Shown one piece after another: positions 1 to 8,963 of a stretch of 64,000 nucleotides of DNA; within the stretch, counting starts at the first letter, position 1; every line of letters starts with the position of its first letter. The notes under the pieces were generated by a model. The model was given only the letters and a program-made list of their open reading frames with translations, was not told where the DNA came from and ran no database searches. The DNA is from Pseudoips prasinana (Eukaryota > Arthropoda > Insecta > Lepidoptera > Nolidae), in assembly GCA_951640165.1 (NCBI GenBank), contig OX621266.1, positions 2,480,001 to 2,544,000 of the forward strand. Direction: 5' to 3'. Position numbers and translations under genes: made by a program.

Positions 1-659
1 AATACATGGAACACAAAGGATCTTATCATTAATCAAAACCTAAACAATGTCCACAAAAGCCATTTAGTTCTATATATTGTGCCTTGCTTTTTAGGTCGCC
101 TAAACATCTTTGGCTGTTGTACAAATTCATGTTGGTCAAAAGTTAAAAGGATTTAAAAAATCCAATATACACAGCAAAATTTTAAACAAATTTATTTTTA
201 TATTTATAGTTGTATCGCTACAATTATTAATACAATTATAAAATAAAATAAATAATTAACAACAGTACATGAGAATCAAAGAATTTAGCTACACATACCC
301 AAGCTGTGATTTCTAGGAATTTTATCGAATGTTTTAAATTATGTTTATTTAACTTTTCATTAAAGTTTAGTTTTATTGTTTTGTTGATTCGTGTTTATCT
401 GTGGTGCGATAAGTACTAAATAAATATTCTAGCAATAATATATTAAATCAGTATGCCAAGTTATCTGATACATACTGGCAGCTTTATCTTAGCAAAGACA
501 TCCTCGATATAATGAATAAGTAATGAATGTCTGTGTCTAAGTATTATCTACAGTATTAATTATCCCGACTGCCAAGATTAATTTTCGTTCCCATTATTAC
601 GAGTAGTTTGACTAATTTCCTAGTATCGTACTTAATTTCTTCCAGTGAATTATTAAAGA
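1..659. other. AT-rich stretch, no gene seen
   Basis: No open frame with recognisable protein features and no clear repeat boundary. Composition is strongly AT-rich, as in lepidopteran intron or intergenic DNA. Confidence 0.6.
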
Positions 660-905
660 CGCACTCATAGCTAGATGCTCTCACAACCGTCCGTAAGTAA
701 TCGGCGAGGTAAAGTAAGTAGACTCGCGGTCAGTCCATAGATGGGTGACCGCCAAAGTGGTTTAATTTCTGAGCGTCTCCGTGGTACGTAGGGCACGTTA
801 AGCTGTCGGTCCCAGTTGTAGTCATTAGACAAGCTGTAACAGTCGTTAAGCCATGTCAGAGGGCTACTGGGCGGCTTGAACAACTCTGACACTAAGGTAG
901 CCACT
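660..905 (+). repeat. Interspersed repeat with 5S rRNA-like motif
   Basis: The segment contains gatgggtgaccgcc (about 747-760), which matches the internal control region of 5S rRNA (C-box area). It is followed by a GC-richer body with 'gggcacgttaagctgtcggtcc'-like sequence that I recognise as common in insect repeats. This suggests a 5S-derived (SINE3-like) retroposon. The antisense open frame of 77 codons over 671-904 is most likely fortuitous. Confidence 0.45.
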
Positions 906-918
906 TTTCATACGATAA

Positions 919-1178
919 ATAATAATAATAATATCCTGGGACATTATTAACGGCCACCTGATCCCAAATTAAACAGAGCTTGTACTATGGAAACCATATA
1001 ACTGATATACTACATAATATACTACTTATTTTTGTTAATACATACTTATATAGATAATTACACCCAGACTCAGGACAAACAGACATGTTCATGCACACAA
1101 ATATCTGTCCTCGTTGGGAATCGAACCCACGACCTGCGGCGTGAAAGGCATGTATCTACCCACCACGCCAACCAGCCC
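919..1178 (-). mobile_element. tRNA-derived SINE (family A), minus
   Basis: Read on the minus strand, the head is tRNA-like: an A-box-like stretch (ggctggttggcgtggtggg) and a B box in gtgggttcgattccc. Then come the body 'acagatatttgtgtgcatgaa...gtctgtttgtcctgagtctggg' and a tail ending in (ATT)n. The same body and tail recur at 34733-34945, 41122-41245, 42840-42929, 52545-52966 and 56293-56450, which defines the family. Confidence 0.85.
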
Positions 1179-1184
1179 GTCAAT

Positions 1185-1276
1185 ATGTAGTATATCAGTC
1201 ATCTGGTTAACGTAGTACAAGCTCTGCTTAGTTTGGGATCCGATGGCCGTGTGTGAATCCTGTCACAGGATATATG
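1185..1276 (+). mobile_element. SINE family A tail, plus
   Basis: The run tagtatatcag...tagtacaagctctgcttagtttggga, followed by 'ccgtgtgtgaat..tcacaggatat', is the SINE-A tail in forward orientation. It lies 6 bp beyond a minus-strand copy, so the two are head to head. Confidence 0.75.
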
Positions 1277-1348
1277 GCAAAAAACAACATTAAAGTGTGA
1301 ACACTCGTTGCTGCTAAATCAACAAGGTAGTGCAAGCAATAAAATAGG

Positions 1349-1532
1349 AGTGTACTACGTGAGCTCGACAAATGGATTTGCGATTAACTCTTATGCGACT
1401 TAACTGTACTGCGACTGACTGTGATCTTCAGTGTGTCGCACAAGCGTGCATTCGAACTATGGTGAGTCGCAGTACAGTTTTGTCGCATAAGCGTCAATCG
1501 CACATCCATTTGTCGAGCTCACGTAGTACACT
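1349..1532. mobile_element. Foldback MITE with ~70-bp inverted repeats
   Basis: The first ~70 bp (agtgtactacgtgagctcga...) reappear as reverse complement at the right end (...tcgagctcacgtagtacact) with few mismatches, leaving a ~45-bp centre. The 7-mer AAAATAG lies close outside both ends (1341-1347 and 1536-1542) and may be the target duplication. There is no coding capacity. Superfamily not assigned. Confidence 0.75.
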
Positions 1533-1542
1533 TGTAAAATAG

Positions 1543-2137
1543 TATTAAATCCCGAGTAATCTGTATCAAACTTATCTAATACTAGCAAAATCTCAATACA
1601 GTGAAATTATAAGCCGTGGACATTTACAGAAGTGTTGCCTGCAGGGAATGTTACCCGCTTCACTGAATTACTTCATTCAACCACTTCAATGGATCCCGAT
1701 GAAAACCATTTAGTTTTTGTTCTATCGTTGCGGGCGCTTCGAGTTATTTACGGTTGATTCAACAGCATATTATAAGGTCGATACTGAACGTAGTGTATTT
1801 GACAGTTTCCGAACGTTTCAAAGGTGGGCGCGTCATGCTTCTGGCCGTCATTCTTACAGCGTGGTGTTGAGAGTATTGGTTTGTTACCTTGGGGAATTAC
1901 CGTAACGCGCATATATTTGCTCATATTGTTTAGAAAATTTGTGGTTGTGTTGATGTGCTGTGCACCATGGCGGTGCGAAGTATAATAATAATAATTTGTG
2001 AAAGTGTCACTTGTGTACGAAAGTCTGTGTGCGTGGAAGTATCTTTAGGTCTGCGTTGGACTTTGTTTGCGTCCCTGAAGTTTGGGCAAACTTCAACATG
2101 TTTATGTGATAAAAGAGAAAAAAGAAAAGCTGAATAG
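1543..2137. other. No gene recognised
   Basis: Contains only short open frames (at most ~62 codons, 1717-1905 and 1955-2137) without recognisable domains. It has no clear repeat structure apart from the hairpin that follows. Confidence 0.5.
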
Positions 2138-2185
2138 AAACGAGATTTTAGAACTAGTCTCCCTGCTAGTTCTAAAATCTCGTTT
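2138..2185. repeat. Perfect 20-bp hairpin
   Basis: The left arm aaacgagattttagaactag (2138-2157) and its exact reverse complement (2166-2185) are separated by the 8-nt loop tctccctg. No CTRR end follows, so it does not read as a Helitron terminus. It could be a collapsed MITE. Confidence 0.85.
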
Positions 2186-2194
2186 TTATGCAGC

Positions 2195-2345
2195 TGACGG
2201 CCAAGAATATCACTTTCTCATCACATCCCGTGGAAGGCATAGAAGGCAGCCCTAGGGAATACATACCATAGGATGGCCAGCATCGTTCCTGCCAAGCGTG
2301 ACAATTGAGGCTCTTGATCAGTTGTCGACGTTATTCGTCTGACAT
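2195..2345. repeat. Degenerate interspersed repeat (cf. 18850-19000)
   Basis: Shares an ordered set of words with 18850-19000 (gacggc...atc.catcccgt...aagg.a...ccaagg/ctagggaata...tgccaagcgtg.c.att). This indicates two diverged copies of one dispersed element. Class unknown. Confidence 0.45.
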
Positions 2346-2454
2346 CATGATGATGATAATCAACCTGCATCATTGTTAGCTTCTTCTTGTCTTATATCTA
2401 ATTCTTGTCAAGTACAAGTGTATGTTGATACCAAATTGTAGGATTAAATTCTTT

Positions 2455-2630
2455 ATTATAGGGGACATTAAACATATGTAACACACAGACTCCAACCAAA
2501 CCCAGAATCAGAGCAACTATAAATGGGACACAAGGTTAATTTCTCTGACCGGGGATCAAACCCGGAACGAGGTCGTTGAGGCAATAGCGAAGTGTATATC
2601 CCAACCACTGCATTACCCGTGCTGTCAATA
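2455..2630 (-). mobile_element. tRNA-derived SINE (distinct family), minus
   Basis: The minus strand starts gacagcacgggtaatgcagtgg (A-box-like) and holds a B box, ccgggtttgatcccc. A ~110-bp body ends in ggtttggttggagtctgtgtg..aatgtcccc. Its body differs from the other SINE families in the window. Confidence 0.7.
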
Positions 2631-2841
2631 AATTCAATTATAATGCCATTTATTAAATCATCTACCCTTTTTTCGACTCTCCCATATATATTGCTGTATT
2701 TACCGATGCGTATAAAAACAAAAAGAAAATGATTCCGGGAATATTAATTTTTCGTTTCTTTAGCATTTTATTTTGATTCGTCGACACACTTTAATTAATT
2801 ATCATACCGAGGAGGTTCTGCCACTCTTTATTTATTCCTGA

Positions 2842-3040
2842 CTTGCTGTGCCCGCGACTTTGTCCGCGTGTTAATTAGTTTATTTAGTTTGTTTTGTAAA
2901 ATAAAAGACTTTCTAAAATAAAAGTAGCCTAAGTTACTCCTTATTACATCAGCTACCTGCCAATAAAAATCCCGTCAAAATCGGTCCAGCCATTCCAGAG
3001 ATTAGCCGGAACAAACAGACAGACAGACAGACAAAAATTG
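2842..3040 (+). repeat. Ubiquitous lepidopteran repeat (tgtgcccgcgac type)
   Basis: Begins gctgtgcccgcgactttgtcc and continues to 'aaaatcggtccagccattccagagattagcc' and a run of cagacagacagacaga. I recognise this arrangement from many lepidopteran genomes, probably the end of an RTE-like LINE or a non-autonomous derivative. Related copies here: 3243-3361, 16407-16695, 19003-19274, 43120-43300, 54286-54540 and 55321-55618. Confidence 0.65.
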
Positions 3041-3242
3041 TAAAAAATGTTATTTTAGTGTATGTACCGTATATATATTCATATTAAGGTAGTAAAAACC
3101 GGTTATTTCAATATTACAAACAGACACTCCAATTTTATTTATTTGTATAGATTTAAAATATTCAGCGCAGTGAGATTCAATTATCTCTCATCCTAAATGT
3201 TTATGTACGGAATAAGTCTCGAGAATGAAATATATAAAGATA

Positions 3243-3612
3243 CTAGCTATGCCCCGCGGCTTCACCCGTGTTAAAGTTATTATGATGTAAAAGAATAACA
3301 AACATATATTCATACATCTATGCTTACAAATTTCGCATATATAATATTAGTAGGATGTGTACCTCTAGCGGTTTTGGCAGTGCACGCCGGAATAGCTCGC
3401 AGATGGTAGATGTTTTCCTACTTACTTGACACTTATCGTCATATTTTGGTCAATTCGCACAATATCTTTATAAATTGTAGCGTTGTGTTATTCTGATGTA
3501 TAAGTTACATTATTGTAAAGTTTCATTAAAATCCATTCAATAGTTTTTACGTGAAAGAATAACAAACATCCATCCATACTTACAAACTTTCGCGTTTATA
3601 ATATTAGTAGGA
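3243..3612 (+). repeat. Two copies of 'gccccgcgg...tataatattagtaggat' repeat
   Basis: The first copy runs from 'gctatgccccgcggcttcaccc' to tataatattagtaggat at ~3356. A second 3' end with the same terminus (acttacaaactttcgcgttt then ataatattagtaggat) ends at 3614. The satellite array starts directly at that second terminus. Confidence 0.6.
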
Positions 3613-3910
3613 TTTTACTCAATAATGTACTCCTAGCTGAATTTTGCCCACGGCGGCCTGAGTCATATGCGCGGGACATATTATAGTGCACATTTTACTC
3701 AATAATGTACCTACTCCTAGCTGAATTTTGCCCACGTTGGCCTGAGTCATATGCGCGGGACATATTATAGTGCACATTTTACTCAATAATGTACTCCTAG
3801 CTGAATTTTGCCCACGGCGGCGGCCTGAGTCATATGCGCGGGACATATTATAGTGCACATTTTACTCAAAAATGTACTCCTAGCTGAATTTTGCCCACGG
3901 CGGCCTGAGT
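3613..3910 (+). repeat. 80-bp satellite array, left part
   Basis: About 3.7 head-to-tail copies of an 80-bp unit (tttactcaataatgtactcc ... tagtgcacat). Variants include a 4-bp insertion (ctac, second copy) and an extra cgg (third copy). The array stops mid-unit after ...ggcctgagt. The same unit resumes at 15511 with its next base, so this and 15511-15784 were one array before an insertion split it. Confidence 0.95.
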
Positions 3911-3945
3911 AGATAGATAGATAGATAGATAACACTTTATTGCAC
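3911..3945 (-). terminator. LINE copy 1 3' terminus: polyA signal and (ATCT)n
   Basis: On the minus strand ggtgcaataaagtgtt is followed by five ATCT repeats, which abut satellite DNA. Such short simple-repeat 3' ends replace poly(A) in many CR1/Jockey-group LINEs. Confidence 0.8.
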
Positions 3946-4279
3946 CAAATCGGAACATGCATTGAAACATATGTAAGTTAACTTATAATAAGAGGTACAA
4001 ACGGCGGTCTTATCGCTAATATAGCAATCTCTTCCAGACAACCGATTGGATGAACCAAAGCAATGCAGGGAGACAAAGTGGTAGTTGGCAGTGCATCTAC
4101 TTATATAAATTTACATATATATGTACCTATGTACGAATATTTATATATAAACATATAATATATACATATACATATATACAAATATATACATACTTTTAAT
4201 ATACTATAATAAATATTAATACTAATTATGAAGACTAAGGAAGTTTTTGAGGAAGGTGGAAGATCGCAAGCTGAGAGAA

Positions 4280-7201
4280 TTACAGTGATAAATAATGATT
4301 CTTTAAAAGTGTTTTAAAAGATGTCAAAGTTTGTGCGCGTCTGATATGCAGAGGGAGTGAATTCCACAATCGAGCAGCCTGTACAGTGAATGATTTGTCC
4401 AAGAAATTGGTGGAATGTGGGGGCAACTGGAGTTCTAGATTCTCTGATGATCTCAAGGACCTAAAATGTGTATCACATAGGAATTGAAACCTAACCTTCA
4501 GGTAAGAGGGAGCCGTGGGATTAAATAAAATACTGTAAAGAAGAGAGAGTATATGAGTATTTCGGCGAAGGCGAATGGGTAACCACTCGAGTTTTCTACG
4601 AAATTCGGAAACGTGATCATATTTGCGGAGCCCAAATATGAACCTTATGCAGAAGTTTTGAAGCCGCTCGAGTTTATCTAGTTTGTCCTCTGTAAGGTCA
4701 AGATAGCTGGCGTCAGCATAGTCAAGGATTGGAAGAAGGAGGGATTGTGCTAGTGCAATTTTAGTGGCAGTTGGGAGAAAATTACGTAACCTCCTTAATG
4801 ATCCGGCTGCAGCATATAATTTACGACTGGTCTGTTCTATTTGTGGACCCCAAGACAGTGTTTGATTAAAGTATACCCCCAAGTTTTTAACCCTATCACT
4901 GAATGGTATTACTGTTTTGTTAAATATTACTCGAGGGGTATGGATCCAGTCAACTTTTCTGAGCATGCGAGAACTGCCTATCACAATAACCTGTGTTTTG
5001 GAGGGATTCACTGTAAGACCGTGGTCTGTGCTCCACTTGTTGATAGTTGCCATGTCACTGTTAATGATACCAATACCATCGCTAAGGTGCTCTACCGGTG
5101 TCTGGGTGTATATTTGCAAGTCGTCGGCATAAAGGTGGTAGGAAGAAGTTAACCGAGAGGTAATCGAATTGATAAATACAGTGAAGAGTAGTGGAGATAA
5201 AACGCCACCCTGTGGCACGCCAGCGCTGGTGAAACACCACGACGAGTAGGTATCGTCAATGCGAATCCGCTGCCGACGGCCAAACAGGTAACTACGAAAC
5301 CAATCAATTGCCATTGGAGATATGTTAAGTGAGCGTAGTATGCCAAGCAGAATGTCAAAGTCCACAGTGTTGAACGCGTTGCTAAAATCAAGCAGCATAA
5401 GCACTGTCAACTTTCCACACTCCATGCCTAGTCGAATATCATCCGTAATATTTACAAGAGCGGTGACTGTGCTGTGACCTGGACGGAAACCGGACTGGGA
5501 AGGATTAAGTAGGACATTCTTAGAGAGGAAGGAGCTTAGTTGATTGTGGATGAGGCGTTCCAGAACTTTGGAAAGGAATGGTAGTATGGAGATGGGGCGA
5601 TAATCGGTAAAGGATGATGGATTTCGTTTTTTAGGTAGTGGGATTATATGAGCACTTTTCCATGTTGTTGGAAAAGTAGCGGTAGAAATGGAGAAATTGA
5701 GGAGGTGGGTGAGAACCGGTAGGAGTTCGTCGAGGATAGGAAGGATCATATTACGACTGATACAATCACTTCCAACAGAATTGGACGTAATTAATAATAC
5801 GCTCTTCTTAACATCACAAGTGGAGAACTGATTAAAGACAAACTGAGAATGATCAGGGGTAGGAATTGATGAAAGATACTGTAAGGTATTTAATTTGGTT
5901 GTCCTATCAAAATTGGACGAAGTTGAGAAATGACCATTGAGTGAATTTATATCTAAATTATTGGGAGTGTCAATTTGGCGCGATTTTCCTATCCCCATTG
6001 ATCTCAAATATTTCCAGACTTTTGCTGGGTCTCCATTTTGTACAGAGCTATGAATGTGTTGGCGTTGAGCATTCCTACACACCTTATGACATTGGTTCCT
6101 GGCCGTGATGTATTTATCTTTGTTCTCAGCGGATGGATGGGATTTATATTTTGACTTAGTCGCAGCTTTCTTATCAATCCACTTCCTAATGTCCTGCGTG
6201 AGCCAAGGCGCTGGAGAATATTTCATTTTTACGGCTTTTAACGGTGCGTGGACGTCGTATAGCTGGATCATGTACGTTTCAAACATGTAAACCTTTTCAT
6301 CGATAGTTTCCGAAGCAAAGAGTGCAGTCCAGTCTATGTTACCCGCGTCTATTTTGAGATTGGTAACGTTCATTCCACTAAAATTGCGCTGAATAAGGAT
6401 TTTAGGTTTTGCCTTAGGAGGGCGAATTTTGTAAGATAAATAAAGAAGGTCGTAATAAGAGAAAGAGTCCGCTGAGCACTGGCCGTGTTTGGCTACGTGC
6501 TCTTTGGAGGAAACAAAAATGAGATCAAGGAGCGATGGGGTGCAGTGAGGAAAGTTATGAGTAGCAGTTAAAGGTAAAAGAGAAAGGTTGCTCGACTCAA
6601 TGAGTGAACGGAGTGAAGAAGAACGTGAATTATTTCGAAGAAGACAGGTGTTGAAGTCACCCATGACTATTGTATGACTGTAAGAAGGAACTAAGTTTGC
6701 TAAGAGAGTTTCCAAAGAGGAGAAGAAGTTGATATGTGACGAAGGACAGTAATAAACCCCAAGGAGAACTTTTGCGTGATGCAGCTCTACTTCCAGGAAA
6801 AGATGTTCGCCGGCGTTAGACGGTGGGGGCTGGGCCGACATATTAATGACGCGGAAAGGAATATGTGGTCTAAGGTATATGGCAACACCACCACCGCCGT
6901 TAATCCGGTCGTTTCTGATCAGTTGAAAACCGGGCAATGAATATGAAGTAGAGGGCAGGCATGGTTTAAGCCACGATTCCGAGACAAGAATGGCGTGGAT
7001 ATTCTTACAGTCAAAACTGGCCAGCATATCAGAATAGTGTGCCGGAATACTCTGTGCATTAATGTGAACAACGTTAAAGTTCCTTGATCCATCAGAGAAC
7101 TGAGATATTAAGGTTTCACTTAAAGACGGGATACTGAGAAAACTCACGTCATCACTACAAGCTGAGACGAAATCTTCGATATCGCTTCCAAAATCAGACA
7201 T
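4280..7201 (-). CDS. LINE ORF2: endonuclease-reverse transcriptase
   Basis: 973 aa, uninterrupted. It would nick target DNA and prime reverse transcription there. The N-terminal third is an APE/EEP endonuclease: VVHINAQS (~45-51), LVSESW, YYCPS, MGDFNT (~190). The RT spans ~470-760, with LLDFSNAFN, GVPQGGVLSPLLF and YADD (~691). The C-terminal part (ILDYAD...RKYDHVSEFR...WLPIR...LWNSLP) resembles the CR1/Daphne/Jockey group. Where the family normally carries the catalytic His of the final endonuclease motif (SYHD in copy 2), this copy reads SYYD at residue 250. It may therefore be endonuclease-dead although open. ORF1 of the same element is at 14567-15319. Confidence 0.9.
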   Translation of the reverse strand: MSDFGSDIEDFVSACSDDVSFLSIPSLSETLISQFSDGSRNFNVVHINAQSIPAHYSDMLASFDCKNIHAILVSESWLKPCLPSTSYSLPGFQLIRNDRINGGGGVAIYLRPHIPFRVINMSAQPPPSNAGEHLFLEVELHHAKVLLGVYYCPSSHINFFSSLETLLANLVPSYSHTIVMGDFNTCLLRNNSRSSSLRSLIESSNLSLLPLTATHNFPHCTPSLLDLIFVSSKEHVAKHGQCSADSFSYYDLLYLSYKIRPPKAKPKILIQRNFSGMNVTNLKIDAGNIDWTALFASETIDEKVYMFETYMIQLYDVHAPLKAVKMKYSPAPWLTQDIRKWIDKKAATKSKYKSHPSAENKDKYITARNQCHKVCRNAQRQHIHSSVQNGDPAKVWKYLRSMGIGKSRQIDTPNNLDINSLNGHFSTSSNFDRTTKLNTLQYLSSIPTPDHSQFVFNQFSTCDVKKSVLLITSNSVGSDCISRNMILPILDELLPVLTHLLNFSISTATFPTTWKSAHIIPLPKKRNPSSFTDYRPISILPFLSKVLERLIHNQLSSFLSKNVLLNPSQSGFRPGHSTVTALVNITDDIRLGMECGKLTVLMLLDFSNAFNTVDFDILLGILRSLNISPMAIDWFRSYLFGRRQRIRIDDTYSSWCFTSAGVPQGGVLSPLLFTVFINSITSRLTSSYHLYADDLQIYTQTPVEHLSDGIGIINSDMATINKWSTDHGLTVNPSKTQVIVIGSSRMLRKVDWIHTPRVIFNKTVIPFSDRVKNLGVYFNQTLSWGPQIEQTSRKLYAAAGSLRRLRNFLPTATKIALAQSLLLPILDYADASYLDLTEDKLDKLERLQNFCIRFIFGLRKYDHVSEFRRKLEWLPIRLRRNTHILSLLYSILFNPTAPSYLKVRFQFLCDTHFRSLRSSENLELQLPPHSTNFLDKSFTVQAARLWNSLPLHIRRAQTLTSFKTLLKNHYLSL

Positions 7202-7749
7202 AGTAATATATAAATAACTAATATATAATAAATACTATAAAATAAAATAACTACCTAATATGTTCTTAAACTGATTAAAATTAATATGTTCTATTACTTT
7301 GGTCCACCCACCAGCTGAGCGTTAAAGTAAAACATAAAAAAAAAAGTTGATAAACACATTGTAAAAAAATAAAAAATAATTAACAAAATTATTGAGGCTA
7401 ACAGATACAAGACACAAAATCAACAGTAAGAGCTCGTAATTACAACTAAACAAGATATAAGTTAGACAAAATAGTAGTCTGGGGAGTATACATTCACAGA
7501 AATACCCAACTAATTCAAAATTTGTATCAATGCGGTCGGACAGTATAGACACAGCTATAAGTAATAATAGGTTATAGGGTTGTTATATAGTCTCTGGTCG
7601 CAGTATCAACCAAGCTTTAGAAAAGTTAAACGTAATTATATCGTCTTTGAAAGTATTCTAATATAGGTGCCATAGTTGATTACATACTCTATGAAAGTAT
7701 TCTACGATGTCGCCTACATTATATACTCTGTGGTCCGTACGTGTCAATA
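7202..7749 (-). other. ORF1-ORF2 spacer of LINE copy 1 (part)
   Basis: AT-rich non-coding DNA between ORF2 and the inserted I/LOA-type LINE. The rest of the spacer is 14454-14566. Together they make ~660 bp, against 446 bp in copy 2. It holds a small internal duplication around 'gaaagtattcta' (~7648-7712). Confidence 0.7.
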
Positions 7750-7762
7750 AAACAAATTTAGG
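7750..7762 (+). repeat. Target-site duplication, left
   Basis: AAACAAATTTAGG is repeated at 14441-14453 just after the poly(A) of the inserted LINE. This 13-bp duplication fixes the insertion boundaries. Confidence 0.9.
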
Positions 7763-7851
7763 GAAAAGCGCGGGAATTCCAAATTAAAGGACGTCTTTTT
7801 TATATAATTTAATTAATTTATATATAAATAACTGTATATTAGTTTTTTGGA

Positions 7852-8817
7852 ATGGGTAAAAAGGGAAGTGCCAGGAAGAGAAAAAAAGAAGAGGATGCAG
7901 CCTTCCTACCATTGCTGCCGGTTTCCGAAGACGATGGCGGGGAAACGTCGGGCTCCGATGAGTCTACAACTTCGATTAACAAAGACAAGTATCGGGAATT
8001 TAGAATCCCAGACTATATACGATCTTATCCAGAAAATGGAGGTAACTTTGAATATGTAGTCTTTATAGAAACTACAGATTCTGTCCCGATCGGCGATAGA
8101 GACATGATGTCTCTATCCACAAGCATAAAAAAGTACAACAAGGGCGTAAAACAATTAATTAGGACCAATAGATATAAAATTGGTGTCATCTTTGAAAGGC
8201 CTGGTTTAGCTAATGCAGCATTATTGAATCGCAAATTCCTGGATAGTTATAAATTAAAAGCCAGTATACCTGCAGCTGCCACTGAAAATACGGGTGTGAT
8301 TATGCACGTACCCATTGACCTAGGAAATGAACAGATATATAATGCCATTTCCAGTACTAAAAATATTATTTCTGTAAGAAGATTTATGCGTCGTACTATT
8401 TCAGAAAATGGAGCGACGACGTTTATGCCAACAAAAACCGTGTCCATTACATTTTCTTGTGCTTCATTGCCTGATAGTGTAGACCTAAATAGCTGGCGAT
8501 TCGACGTTCGTCCGTACATTCCGCCGGTAAAACAATGTCTGAAATGTTTGAGATATGATCACATAGCCAAATTTTGTAAAAACTCACAAAGATGTTCTAT
8601 TTGCTCAAAAGATCATCACTATTCACAATGTACAGTACCAACAACGGAAGCTACTTGCTGTAACTGCCATGGCAAACATGTAGCAATTTCAGTAGAGTGT
8701 CCAATAAAGAAAAAGAAAGTTGAAGAAAATAAAGACAAAATTCGTAAACGTTCTTATGTTGACATATTCAATGAAAAGTCATTTCCATCCCTTACAAAGT
8801 CCCACAGAACAACTTAA
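7852..8817 (+). CDS. LINE ORF1: Gag-like nucleic-acid-binding protein
   Basis: 321 aa, intact. A basic N-terminus (GKKGSARKRKKEE) precedes an acidic Ser/Thr stretch, a central RRM-like region (~60-205), and three consecutive zinc knuckles from ~225 (CLKCLRYDHIAKFC, CSICSKDHHYSQC, CCNCHGKHVAISVEC). The C-terminus is lysine-rich. This layout is that of Jockey/I-group ORF1 proteins, which coat the element RNA. ORF2 follows 146 bp downstream in a different frame. The ATG at 7852 is chosen because it opens the basic leader; another ATG at 7847 is in a different frame. Confidence 0.85.
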   Translation: MGKKGSARKRKKEEDAAFLPLLPVSEDDGGETSGSDESTTSINKDKYREFRIPDYIRSYPENGGNFEYVVFIETTDSVPIGDRDMMSLSTSIKKYNKGVKQLIRTNRYKIGVIFERPGLANAALLNRKFLDSYKLKASIPAAATENTGVIMHVPIDLGNEQIYNAISSTKNIISVRRFMRRTISENGATTFMPTKTVSITFSCASLPDSVDLNSWRFDVRPYIPPVKQCLKCLRYDHIAKFCKNSQRCSICSKDHHYSQCTVPTTEATCCNCHGKHVAISVECPIKKKKVEENKDKIRKRSYVDIFNEKSFPSLTKSHRTT

Positions 8818-8963
8818 ATCAGTAATACAGTCAGAATCAGTTTTAAATGTTATAGTACAAACAATAGTAACATTAATGTCTCAAAATATAAATAAAGAAA
8901 AAAGTATTAGCACTCAAAACATAAAAGAAGTTCTCTTATCAAAAATTCAGAATAAGAATACAA

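Noticed and set aside
671..904. 77-codon minus-strand open frame
   Set aside because: Lies wholly inside a dispersed repeat with a 5S-like motif; no protein features.
2138..2200. Helitron 3' end (hairpin)
   Set aside because: No CTRR terminus within the usual distance after the hairpin.
3613..3910. Direct repeats with regular spacing, considered as a CRISPR array
   Set aside because: The 80-bp units are contiguous with no unique spacers, in a eukaryotic genome: a satellite.
4841..5152. 103-codon plus-strand frame opposite LINE ORF2
   Set aside because: Antisense shadow of the RT coding sequence; no independent signal. The same holds for the other frames opposite long ORFs.
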